Positions 46,476 through 57,343 of a DNA stretch of 64,000 nucleotides are shown piece by piece. The notes under the pieces were generated by a model. That model searched no databases. It was not told where the DNA came from and saw nothing but the letters and a program-made list of their open reading frames with translations. Position 1 is the stretch's first letter. The number at the start of each line of letters is the position of its first letter. The translations under genes were made by a program, and so were the position numbers. Origin of the DNA: Litsea cubeba (lineage: Eukaryota > Streptophyta > Magnoliopsida > Laurales > Lauraceae); NCBI GenBank assembly GCA_012931725.1, contig CM022947.1, positions 23,859,697-23,923,696 on the forward strand, in the 5' to 3' direction.

Positions 46476-46929
46476 GCAAGTATCGACTAAAAGTCGCCTC
46501 CCTGCTGAATGTTTTTGCAAGTATCGATGGAATGTCGCATCCTTGCTCATTCGGTTGCGAGTATCGATGGAATGTCGTATCCTCGCGGATTTAGGTGCAA
46601 GTATCGATGGAATGTCGCCTCCTTGCTTTTCAAAAATTTTGATTTTATGGGTACTGACTTGATGTTGTTTCCCCATGATTTTTGAAATCTGTGGTTTTCT
46701 CGAACCTTTGGGTCATGGATATCAACTGAAATGTTGCGTCTCCATGGTTTTTTAGGTTTTTTCGAACCTTTGAAATTTGGGTTGTGGATATCAACCGAGA
46801 TTTGCATCTCCACGGTTTTGGATTTTACAAGTATCGACGAATTGTCGCTTCCCTGCGATTTTGGAAGTGTCAAACGTGGTTCGTATGCTTCCGATTTGTG
46901 CGAGTATCGACTAAGCGTCGCTCCCCCCG
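46476..46929. repeat. Two-tier hairpin array (E-C copy)
   Basis: The E-C copy has one unit fewer than E-B in the GTGGA group. One unit reads ATGGG/CCCAT where E-B has a mismatched GCGGG, and another ATGGA/TCCAT where E-B has GTGGA/TCCAC. Pairing is thus kept or improved although the bases differ. Confidence 0.78.
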
Positions 46930-47281
46930 GCTTTTTGAAAAACCTTTTTTTTTTGTTTAAAGACACGAGGGTCATAAGTTTTGACCTAAAACCATTTAGG
47001 CGGTAAAAGGTAGGGTGGACTAGGGTGGAAATCCCTGAATCCGGATTTTGTTTCAAACCATGAATTTTGGGTTCAAGGGTTGAAAATTTTGGTCAAGTTA
47101 GGGAAAGGTTCCTAAACTTGGGTTTTTTTGAACAATGAAACAATGAAAGTAAGCATTGTTTAAATTTCTAGAAGTTTCAACATTTGACATGAAAATTCTA
47201 AAAAAGGTGGGTTTAGCGAGCGTGTACCTGGAAACCGGTTTTGGCCGTACAGGCATTGCTCTTACCCAGTTGGGTAAGTCT
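46930..47281. other. Conserved non-coding region after E-C pol
   Basis: The E-C copy of 10075-10417; no gene seen. Confidence 0.55.
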
Positions 47282-48804
47282 TCAAGGGTAGTACCGCTGT
47301 AAGAACTTGTCGTTGATGGGCAGCATACATCTGACACCTTCCATGTTTAGGAGTGCGTATGCGCCGTTGGAGAAAACCTTGTCGATGACTTAGGGTCCCT
47401 CCCATTTTGGCTCAAACTTGCCTTTGGACTTGTGAGCGAAGACCATTGGTCTTTTTACCGCAAGAACCAAGTCACCCTTTTTGTAGGCACGTTGCCTGAC
47501 CTTTTTGTCGAAAGATCCTGCCATGTGTGCTTGGTAAAGTTCAATGCTTTGTCGAGCTTCGAGCCGTCTCTCATCGAGATTGTCCAGCTCATGGAGTCGC
47601 AATTTGACATTGCTTTCTTGAGTCATGTCATTTTGCAAGGATACCCTCAAGGAAGGAATTTGTACTTCCAAGGGCACGACAGCTTCGCATCCATAGACCA
47701 AGGAGAATGGTGTGCTATGGGTTGGTCCTCGAACGGTGGTTCGATAGCCCACAATGCTTCAGACATTTTGTCGCTCCAGTCTCTTTTGTGACTAGAGACC
47801 ATTTTTTTGAGGATTTTGCAGAGTGTCTTGTTGAAAGCTTCTGCTAATCCGTTTGCTGCCAGATTGTATGGAGTCGAAGGACAGCTTTGGATTTTGTATT
47901 TGTCGCAGAACCTGTAGAATCGATGATCCCAGAATTGTGGTCCGTTATCATGGACGAATCTTTTGGGTATGCCGAAACAACAAATGATGTTGGTGCGCAG
48001 GAATTGAAGGACTGATGAGGTCTTCATTTCGTTGAACGCAAATGCTTCTGACCACTTGGAGAAATAATCTGTAGTGGCGAAGATGAAGCGATGACCTTTG
48101 CTCGAAAGGGGAGAAATAGGACCTATGATGTCCATACCCGAAGCTTCGAAAAGCCATGAAATCGCTGTAGGATGCAGCCATTCTGGAGGCATGTGAATGT
48201 AATCTCCATGAACTTGGCATTGTTGGCAGCGCTTAGCAAATTGCATTGCATCGGCTACCATGGTAGGCCAGTAATAACCTAACCTTTTTATCTGATCATA
48301 GAGCTTGGGACCAGCCTGATGAGCTCCGCAAAGACCAGCATGAACTTCTTTGAGTGTTTCTTCAACCTCTTGTTGTGACAAGCAGCGTAGAAGTACTCCG
48401 TTGAAGGATTTCCTGTAAAGGATTTTTGAAGGAATATCCAAATAAAAGCTTGGGGTTCGCCTTTGGATGCTTACCCGTTCTTTTGGATCTTCAGGTAGGA
48501 TTCCGAACATAATGTAATCAATGAACGGATCCCTCCAGTCGCCGATTGAAGTTTGAAGGATTGAAATCCGACTTCCAACCACTTGGTGGCATTCAGCAAC
48601 TGCTTGGTGTGTGTTAAGAGGAGGATGTACCTGATGGTCTTCATGGACTTCAGGCTCTGGATTGCGAGGAAGCTCGTTGACGCGGTCTTGCTCTTGTTCT
48701 AGAGCGAGACGCTGCAAGATCCTTGCATATTCTACAAGATCAGGCATGGGAGCCAAATCTTCTTCTTCATCAGCTCTTTGTGGCTTAACATGGTTGATTT
48801 CCAC
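47282..48804 (-). pseudogene. E-C Gag tail fused to integrase
   Basis: An open stretch of 385 codons (48804-47647) starts in the acidic Gag C-terminal segment (about residues 1-63) and passes straight into the pre-integrase region. It then has the H2C2 finger (H155, H162, C193, C196) and catalytic D225, D286 and E322. Everything between Gag and integrase in E-B is missing. A base lost near 47749 shifts the C-terminal domain into another frame (47752-47390), where TAA at 47390 replaces a Tyr codon. The expected end of pol is 47282-47284. Confidence 0.85.
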
Positions 48805-51800
48805 TGGAGCAATGAGAGGTGCTGGGCAGCAGCATTTTCTTGTACAGCCTCTTGGTCTTCTTCATCATCAGACCAGGATCTTTGTGGCTGTAGGGGGTTA
48901 TACCAGATTACTAGCATAAGATGAGTCTCAGGAACCCATTCTTCATCGGAGAGGTATTCTCATGTTTCAAGGGACTCCTCCCACTCGTCTGTGCAGTTGG
49001 ATTCGAATCCATCATTGGTGTCGCTGGACTCGTATCCATCAATGGAGAATCCAATTACCGAATTGCAAGAGTATGATACCTCCTGCATGGCTTCTTTGAA
49101 TCGAGGTGGCATGAAATCACTGAGAGTGAATTTTCTTACCCCCTTTAAAGTCTCTGGAAAGGATGTTTTTGTTGCCTCCAGTGAAGCGGTAGAGGAAGCC
49201 TCTGCCTTTTCTTTGACTTCTTGTTTTGGCTGGGTCTTCTCTTGTCGTTTGAGCTTGAGGAGATATTTCCTAGCCTGCCTTCGCTGTTGAGCTGTAGGCT
49301 TTGTTTTCACGACCTCCCAATTTTCATCTTCCAGGATATCGGGATGTACCCATATGGGTTGTCCATCTGGTGTCGGGTAAGGAACCTGTTCCTCGGACGG
49401 TTGGATTGAGTTTATCACTTTAAAGGACGTAGTGATCTTCTTCTTCGGTGATTTTGATGTTTGTCCACATGCCACCATGTTGACGGAGGCAGACCCATAG
49501 TTTTTCTCAAAGGTGATGACTTCATTTTTCCACATCTCATTTATTTTCTCCCTCACAACGAAGCATTGATTGAGAGGATGCGAGATCATCTGGTGATATG
49601 GACAGTACCGAGGATCGTTGGTTTTGCCAACATCACCCGGTCTTTTTGGTTCAGGCAAGGTGAGCTTGCCGTTTGCCACAAGAGCCCCGAAGATTTCATC
49701 AACATCTTCATCAAACGGGTATTTCTTCTCTACTCGTTCTTTGAAGACATCTGAGAGTTCAGGTCTCTTGCCCGCAGCTTTGTTTTCAGCTTTCTTTGGT
49801 GGCTGAGGAGCTAACTTGGTCTGCACATTAAGGACCTCTTTCTTCTTTGGTTTAGAGGTTGCAATGGCGGTTGGCTCTTTTCTTGATGATTTCTGACTGT
49901 TAAGGTCTTTGATCATCGTTTTAGCTTCCATGGAAGCTTCTAGGAGTTCTCCCAGGTTTTTTTGATTTGTTGCTGATGATCATGGAGCGGATTCTAGCTC
50001 TCATGTTGTTTCGGCAGATGTCGACTAGCGACGCTGGTGGCAATACATCAGAGCATTTGTATGCCATTGCTTTCCACTTATGAATGAAGTCATATGTTGA
50101 CTCATTCTCCCACTATTTTAGGCTGCACAGCTGAGCCATAGTAGCGGGATGATCCTCAACTTTGAAGTGAGTTAGGAATCGTGTCTCTAGCATGGCCCAA
50201 TTTTGGATGGAGTCTTCCGGCAGAGTGGAGTACTAATCGAAGGCCGTACCTTTTAGGGTACTTGCAAAGAGGCGGATCTTGAGTGCATCTTGATCCGCGA
50301 TAGCTCCGGTCAGGATCTTGAAGTGGATGACGTGCTGTCTGGCTGATCCTTTCCCTGTATATGTTTGGAGAGTAGGATGCTTGAATTTTGTGGGGAATAG
50401 GACCGAGTCCATCCATAAGGGATATGGTGGCTTGATCCCATGCTCCTTGAGTATATCCTCTTCTTTTGCTTTGGCGAGGATACTGTCTACGTCCTTTTTG
50501 GCAAGGGCGCGTGACTCATTTTCTTCTCCATTTATCTCATCGTCGTGATGATTCGGAGGAGGTTCATTGTTCGCCTGATTTTGGAAGGTGAGGAGAAGGT
50601 TTTCCATCAAAGTTTCAATCCTCTGTTGGCCTTGTTCCAACTGCTGGATGCGTGTGATCGCATCATCTTGAGGTGGATTGCGGGGTGGTGGCTCAGAATT
50701 TATAGCCAAGACGTTCATCCTTCGTGATTCGAACGAAGAAACTATCCTGGTGACTGAGCTGGGGCTCATTCTTTTTTAAGAAGAGCTTGAGGAAGGATCA
50801 CTCTGCCGTCCTTTGCTTGAAGGAGCAGGGGATTCTTCTGAGTGTCTTCTCGTCCTGGAGACACTGCGGGTCAATGGACGTCGGACATGGATTTTTGTTG
50901 CTGATTTTTTACGTCTTCTGATTTTTCCAACCATATGGACGGCAGCAACTTGGTTGGGTCTTTCTTTTTCGACCCATTTGGGAGACACTTGAAGTGTAGG
51001 AGGCTGGGTCCTTTGCTTCTCTAGTCTCTTTTGCCGGTATGACGCGCGGCGGCGTATACGACGAGCAATTTGAGCTTCGATCAGCTCTGGCTGGGCTTTG
51101 ACGATGAAGGATGTGCTCCCTCTGGCGCAGCAGCCGAGCCTGTCTTCTTTGTAGCTGGGCAAGGACAGGATGCAAACCCTGTCCTTCGCCTGTTGCAGTG
51201 AAGCTTTGAATTTTTGGAGTTCGGCCCCTGTAGAGATAAAGGGTCGAACTGCAGGTTTGTAGGCCTTAGCAGGTGCTTGCAGAGGCCTTGTGATGCATGA
51301 CTTGATTTTGGGCTTGTAGGAACAGGCCGGCTCATGCTGGGTTGACTTGAGAGTCAGATTGGAGATGGGTCTCTCCTCTTTCATGTAAGCAAGAGGGTAG
51401 AACTGGTTCATCTTGAGTGGGGCCAGGAATGCTGGCTTGGTGGATGTTTGGGACCTTTTTTGTTTTGGTGAAGGTCTTGGGGACCAAGTCATGGGATAGA
51501 CCTGGTCATTTGCTGCTCGAGGCTTCGTGGGGCTGCCACGGGCATTAGGCCTTCTGGTGCTCGCCTTTGGTGTCACGGTAGTGACACGTTGAGAGGCGAG
51601 TTTCTGCTTCTTGGAAGGAGCAGTTTGTTCCTCAGGAAGTGGGAATGGTCCCAGCGTCCCAAAGATGATAGTCCGGGGAGTCGAGGTCGACCCGGAGTTC
51701 AGAGAGGTGCCGAGGGAGTTGACGCTTCGGCAGCTGATGGGGCGCTTGTAGGTGTGCGTAGTTTGCTTCTGTTGAAGCATGAGTTGGTGCTTGTTCTCGT

Positions 51801-51828
51801 CGAAAGTAATGGTAAGCGATGCTGCCAT
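48805..51828 (-). pseudogene. gag: E-C gag with basic N-terminal extension
   Basis: The ATG at 51828 opens about 350 residues rich in Arg, Lys, Pro and Ser before a capsid-like region (IQQLEQGQQRIETLMENLL onward). The C-terminal part 49931-48960 contains CPYHQMISHPLNQC, a conserved CPYH...H..C element of this family. Stops: TAA at 50776-50778 (E-C only; E-B has Ser), TAG at 50233-50235 (shared with E-B) and TAG at 50113-50115 (shared with E-B and E-A). A one-base insertion near 49965, a TGA at 48960 and a lost base near 48826 also break it. Confidence 0.8.
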
Positions 51829-53710
51829 TGTTAGTTTTTTCGAAAAGTTTCTGAAACAAGACCATATCCATTAGTAATCACAAGAATATAATGATCATAA
51901 ATGGGAAGTTCTATGGTCTTGTCTTTTCAAATTGCTCGAGGGAGATGACCCAAGCAATATGAAGAAGGGAAAACGCCATAGAGGGTACAATTGTTCTGAT
52001 CGCAGGTATGGTAAGCCCAGAATGAGTGTCCCAGTGACTGCTAGAAGCAATTGTGAACTTAAATTCGACTTATCGAGAAGCAGAGCTTGCTCGAGATAAG
52101 AAGAATATAAAGTTGGAGTTACAAATGTGCCGGTCGCGAATACAGTAGACCCTGAAAGGATGTACTAGTACTGCTAGACACAAATATTTGGAGACCGCAT
52201 CCATGAGATGAGATTCTCAGTTTTGAAAGGTCAAGATTGGATTCACCAAAGATATCAGATGGTATTCCGATCTAAATACGGGCTCAGCGATTTCCGCAAG
52301 CGCTAGTGCTCAGAAAGAAATGAACCATAATTTCTCGAATCTGAATAAAAAAATGACGAGTTTTTTTTTAAAGGCCAATATCGGATTCATCAAAGAGAGC
52401 AAAAGGCACTCCAATCTGAACACAGGCTCAGCGATTTCCGCGAGCGCTAGTGCTCAGAAAGGAGAAGACCAAGATTTCTCTAATCTAAACCCAAAATGAC
52501 GGAAGTCTTTTTTTTTTTCAAGAATTTTTTTTAAAAAAATCTTTTTTTTATTTATTTGTTTTATTTATTTTTTTTAAGATTTTTTTTTTGAAAATTTTTT
52601 ATTTTTTATTTTTTATTTTTTATTTTTAAAAATTTTATTTTGAAAAAAATTGATTTAAAAGACGAGAGAGTGCACATAGGCCTCCTAATTACCCGGTCTT
52701 ATGAAATCTCGATTGATAGAATTGCCCCCAAGTAAGGGTAGGATTACTTAATGAACACGTTTTGGAGGACCCTTGCCTAGAACAGTCAAGCTGTCTCCAC
52801 ACTCTGGACAAGGCTTTTCTTGAATCAACCATGATCAAAGAACGCAGTTGGTTTAACCTTAGTGGTCTATGTCTTTTTTTTTATTTTTTTTTTCTATATC
52901 TTTAATGAACTCATTGAAGAGAAACTATGGCCCAAAACCTTAGTCGAACAAGCTCAACATTTCTGCAAGCATGACGAACGATAGGAAAGGATCAAGGTTT
53001 CTCAATTCTGAACCCAAAATGAAAAATCTGATTTTTTATTTTTTTGTTTTTTTTAGATCTTTAATGAACTCATCGAAGAGAAACGATGGCCCAAAACCTT
53101 AGTCGAACAGGCTCAACATTTCTGCAAGCACGATGAACGATAGGAAAGGATCAAGGTTTCTCAATTTTGAATTCAAACTGAGAAATCTAATTTTTTATTT
53201 TTTATTTTAGATCTTTAATGAACTCATCAAAGAGAAACTATGGCCCAAAACCTTAGTCGAACAGGTTCAACATTTCTGCAAGCACGATGAACGATAGGAA
53301 AGAATCAAGGTTTCTCAATTTTGAATCCAAAATGAAAAATCTGATTTTTTGTTTTTTTGTTTTTTTTTCTAGATCTTTAATGAACTCATCCAAGAGAAAC
53401 GATGGCCCAAAACCTTAGTCAAACAGGCTCAACATTTCTGCAAGCACGATGAACGATAGGAAAGGATCAAGGTTTCTCAATTTTGAATTCAAAATGAAAA
53501 ATCTAATTTTTTTTTGTTGAAAAGAGAAAGAGTGGAAATAAATTCAAAGAATTAGAAATTCCCAAAAAATCTCATCTCATTTTTTTAGATGCGGAATCCA
53601 ACATAGGCCACCAATTTAAAAGTAGCCAAGGAATCAAGAAAAGAAGTATAAGCATAGAGCAATAGATATGATATGCAAATATTTCATTTCTAGCATCGTG
53701 TTCTCAAATG
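51829..53710 (-). other. E-C leader with tandem repeats
   Basis: This is the non-coding 5' leader of the minus-strand RNA. Two related ~150-bp units near 52190-52500 contain CGATTTCCGC-AGCGCTAG-type segments, an A/T-rich block lies at 52500-52660, and four ~158-bp tandem units start near 52901, 53060, 53214 and 53376. E-A and E-B have two of the latter. A motif at 53591-53617 is conserved in all three copies. Confidence 0.75.
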
Positions 53711-53732
53711 AACGGGTCCCACTGGGTGGAGC
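53711..53732 (-). other. E-C primer binding site, truncated
   Basis: It aligns with E-B 62081-62104 but lacks the first TG of the site, the 3-base spacer and about ten terminal LTR bases. Confidence 0.6.
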
Positions 53733-54553
53733 GCGCTTCCGCTCGGTTCTACCAAGGTCGGTGGACGTGGGAGTCCGTTTGGGTCCGACCCTTTCGTAAC
53801 CGGGGGGCAGAGGCGTGCATCAACATTTTTTGTGTGGGTGTGCCAGATTTTCTATTTTACTTGGAATTGCAAGTGGTGATCCGGAGATCTACCTTCGCAA
53901 GTAAAAAGGAAATCAACTTCTTTCAAGATTTCCATTGCACATATATTTAAGAAAAGAGACATTTTCTTGATTTGCTGTGAAAGGTGATTTTTTTGGCGCA
54001 TTTATAGCCGATTTTTGGCATTTATAGCCGATTTTTGGCGTTTATAGCCGATTTACATTCCTTATCAATAATGAAAGACAAGAGTTGTGATTTTTGTCTC
54101 TTTTGAAAAAATACAAACTACAATGAAAAGCAAGAAAAGGAGGATCTAACTTCTCAGGAGATTGTGGGGGACCCGTTCAGATTGAAGGTCGCAAGCCATA
54201 TATGGACTTCGCCATCATCCATGTAGATGAGAATAGAGGATGCTATTGAATCGCTTGGCTTGGCTATAACCTTAGGTTTTTTAGAGGACAAAAACCAAAA
54301 GGAGGTCCTATGTCCAATAAAAAACTAAGTAAACGGGCTGAAAAGCCACGTCTAAGCCATTGGAGGCAGAAGGAGAAGGCAAGGACCATGGGGGGGGTAC
54401 CCCCCAAGGGACTTTTGTCACCTTGTAGCGGTGGTCGGTGTAGGATTTCCGCAGAGTTTTCTCTCTTTGATGCCTTTTTTTGTATGAGTCTCCGAATTTT
54501 CTGCAGTCTGTTGTGTGTTTTCTCCGCTGTCTTTTCTTCTTGGAGTGCTCTCT

Positions 54554-54561
54554 TATTTATA
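54554..54561 (-). promoter_or_regulatory. TATA box of E-C 5' LTR
   Basis: TATAAATA on the minus strand; the core promoter for E-C genomic RNA. Confidence 0.7.
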
Positions 54562-55236
54562 GGCTTTTTGGTAGCCATTTAGGAGGGTTTATGGGCTTTT
54601 ATTGTCATTAAGCTGCATAATGGGAGGAGTTACAGGATTTAATTCCTTTATTTTGTAACTCCTTTTTTCTTGGCTTTGGATTGGCCGGAGGAGATTGAGG
54701 GCATTTAATCGCCTTTAATCACCATGATGGGAGGAGTTTCATAGGTTAAATGCCATGAATCTCTTGACTTATAACTCCCGGATGCTTGCTTCTGATTGGG
54801 CCGTCCAAAGAAATGGATTAATGACTGTAATAAAGCTAGTCAATTAATCGCATTAAGTGGTCGCCGAGCAGTTGAAGAGTCGCGGGCCATGTCGCGTCTT
54901 TTGGGATTCTTCTGGCGATGATCATCGATGGATCTTCATGTAGATTGACATCGGATGACCATGTAACTTCAGGTGTTGGTTGCCAACAGCGGGTCGGTGC
55001 CATCTATCCTGTCGATTTCTCGATCGGTCGGGTAGAAAGCACACTTTTTTTGGTTGACCGGTTGGCGATTAATGTTGATTGCGATAATCTTGCTGATTGA
55101 CCCGTGTTTTTGACAGATGTCAGAGGATTTGGTGTCTCAAAAGTATGAATTTTGGAAAATACCAGAGGCCGAATGCTTCGAATCGCGAAAAAAAGGCGAA
55201 AAACAGGGTTTCCTGGGCCCTCCCTGCGATCCCGGG

Positions 55237-55268
55237 CCCCAGGGTCGCAGTGGTCTGCGACCCTGGGG
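55237..55268. repeat. U3 GC-rich hairpin (E-C right LTR)
   Basis: 14-base arms pair perfectly around a TGGT loop. The left LTR has a shorter, loopless version. Confidence 0.8.
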
Positions 55269-56130
55269 GGTTTTCCCCCCTTTTGTCCCGTTTTGTGTCC
55301 GTTTTTTGCTTTTTTTTATTCTATATTTTTCCTTGATATTTTTTATCATTTATTGGCCTGATTTCCCTGTATAAAACCTGATGAGAATCCTTGCATTTTA
55401 TTTTTCAAAGTTTCCAATTTTCTGAGAAAACCGAAGACTTTGTCACACAGAGTTGCCGATTTTCCATCAGAAGCTGAAACTGGGTCAAACGATGTTGAAA
55501 TGACCTAAAATTTGAGGTGAAGCCTCCTGAGCAATAAATAAGACCAAACATAGGCTTTTGTTTGAGTTTTGAAGCCGTTTGGGGTCCTATCACCAGTAGA
55601 CTTGCTTTTGTCACGATGAAGATGTCGCGGCTTGATGTGCGGTCAACAGATGTCCGATTGACTTGAGATTTGACAGGGATCCTATTGGAGTCATTTTAAG
55701 ATGATCCATTGGCTCTATCTTGGAAACCATGGTCCCGGGGAGCTTCACCGCCGAGAGGCCTGATTTAGCTGTTCGATGGTTGATGTAGGGTCAAACGTTG
55801 TCGGTTTGACTCGGAACTTGATGTGGAGCCTTTTGTATGTATTTTGAGACCATCCATCGGCTCTGATTGAAGATTTGGTGTCTCCGATGCTTTCGCCGCC
55901 GGAAGCTCCTTTTCAGCTGCCGGAGAAACGAAGTTAGGCCAAATGATTTTTAAATGGCCCGAAACTTCTTGTGTACTCCTCTTTTGGCTGTCTTGAAGGA
56001 TCTTGCAGTTTTTATTTGATTCTAACAAGATTTGATTTTTTGGAAGTAGCATTGCCTATTTATGGCAGGTTGCGACTTCATGTAGCTCTTTGGATCTTGA
56101 AGAGGTAAAGTGACATTTTTGGTGTCAACA

Positions 56131-57343
56131 GTAGCATGAAGGGGTTTTTATTGCATACACAGTGGCCTCAAAGATAAGATCACCGATTTGCAACTTGAAC
56201 ATGATTTTGCCGATAGGCCTTTGAGTACTCCCATCGTATCCAAAGATAAATACAGATGTGTGGCTCAGCTTGCTGTGTGGGATGCCCAACTTTTCGAGAG
56301 CCGAAGTGGAGATGAGGTTGAGTGCAGAACCTAGGTCGACCGGAACTCTATGCATAGGCATTTCCTTGATGTACCCTGTGAAGTACAGGGGTCGGTTTTG
56401 CCTTGTTTCACCAAGTAGGAGGTCACCCTTAGTGAAGGCGATGGTTGCACTGGCTGCTTTTTGAACCGAGAGGCATTCGATGCATGATCCCTTAGTTTTC
56501 TTCTTTTCTCCCTTTGAGGAAGCTTCTGAGTTTTTGATCCGGTAGTCCATTTCAATTTGGAAGACTTGCGGGGCATGTTTGTCGACATCCTCATTCAGCT
56601 TTTGTAATTCTGAAATGAGATTATCACGAGTGCGCGGAGACATTCGTAATAAATCTAGGATGTGCAGACGTGCAGGTATGTGCTTGAAATGTTCAATCAA
56701 GTCATACTTGAAAGCCTCCTTGGGGCCTGCATGTTCATCATTGTTGCCACTAGGGGCGCTTACAACATCTTTTCTCGAAGGATTTACATATGTAAAGGAA
56801 GATTGGTTGTAATTCTTGTGGCAGTCCCGGCCAGAGCGGGTGCCTCTATCAACTTCGAGAGCTTCTTGAGAAGGGTCTTCGTTTGGAAGATTGTCTTTAG
56901 GATCAAGAGGCTGTCGTTTTTCATTTGATGAGGATGTATTTACAGCAGAGTTGCCATCCTCAGTGATTGTGTTGCACGGAGCATTTTTAGGGAACAAGTC
57001 CTGAACAACATCCAGCAACCTTTCTTCTTTGTTGACCAATTCATCGTCCCAAGCATCAATAGCTGGGGATTCTTCAGTCAGGAAGGGTGTGAGTTTTGAA
57101 GTCACAGTCTCAGGAGAAAAAACCTGAGAAGGTGCCATCTCAGTGAAAGTCACTTGAAATGAGGTGGCTCCAGAGGATACATTCCTAGGCCTCGTGTAAG
57201 TGATCTCGTCAGACGATGCTTCGAAAGAGCTATAATCCCGAATTATCACATCACAGGAAGCTCTAACAGGAGACGTTGCCTGATCGGAGTCAGACTCATC
57301 CTCGGATGTAAGAGGATCGTCTATCTAGCAATTTTCTCCATTT
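56131..57343 (-). pseudogene. E-B protease, N-terminal part and linker
   Basis: The open stretch 57249-56125 has a Ser/Thr/Glu-rich linker and the retropepsin core. The active-site segment reads VDLGSALN with the catalytic Asp codon at 56335-56337; E-A has DPGSA there. E-C interrupts the domain after KTPSCY. Confidence 0.83.

Larger units (their letters stand above)
37785..56130 (-). mobile_element. E-C, complete non-autonomous Tat-type gypsy element
   Basis: E-C is an 18.3-kb element with both LTRs (2.4 kb), polypurine tract, damaged primer site, gag, integrase and an antisense intron-containing PMD gene, bounded by a perfect 5-bp target duplication. Protease, RT and RNase H are absent because of a deletion at about 48610-48622. 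It lies inside E-B's protease. With LTRs and target site intact it clearly transposed, but if the deletion predates that, it did so with enzymes from another element. Confidence 0.92.
53733..56130 (-). repeat. E-C 5' LTR (right copy)
   Basis: It starts on the minus strand at 56130 with TGTTGAC, next to the gtagc duplication. It carries three GGC-GCC hairpin units near 53995-54050. Its inner end is shortened by a ~15-bp deletion relative to E-B and to the left LTR. Confidence 0.87.

Noticed and set aside
53591..53617. Conserved motif ending ggccacca as a gypsy primer site
   Set aside because: It is about 100 bp from the LTR end set by the gtagc duplication; a better primer site lies at 62081-62104.
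53709..53722. TGAACGGG as the start of the E-C right LTR
   Set aside because: Alignment with the left LTR start TGATGG and with E-B TAATGG places the boundary further right, after the primer site.
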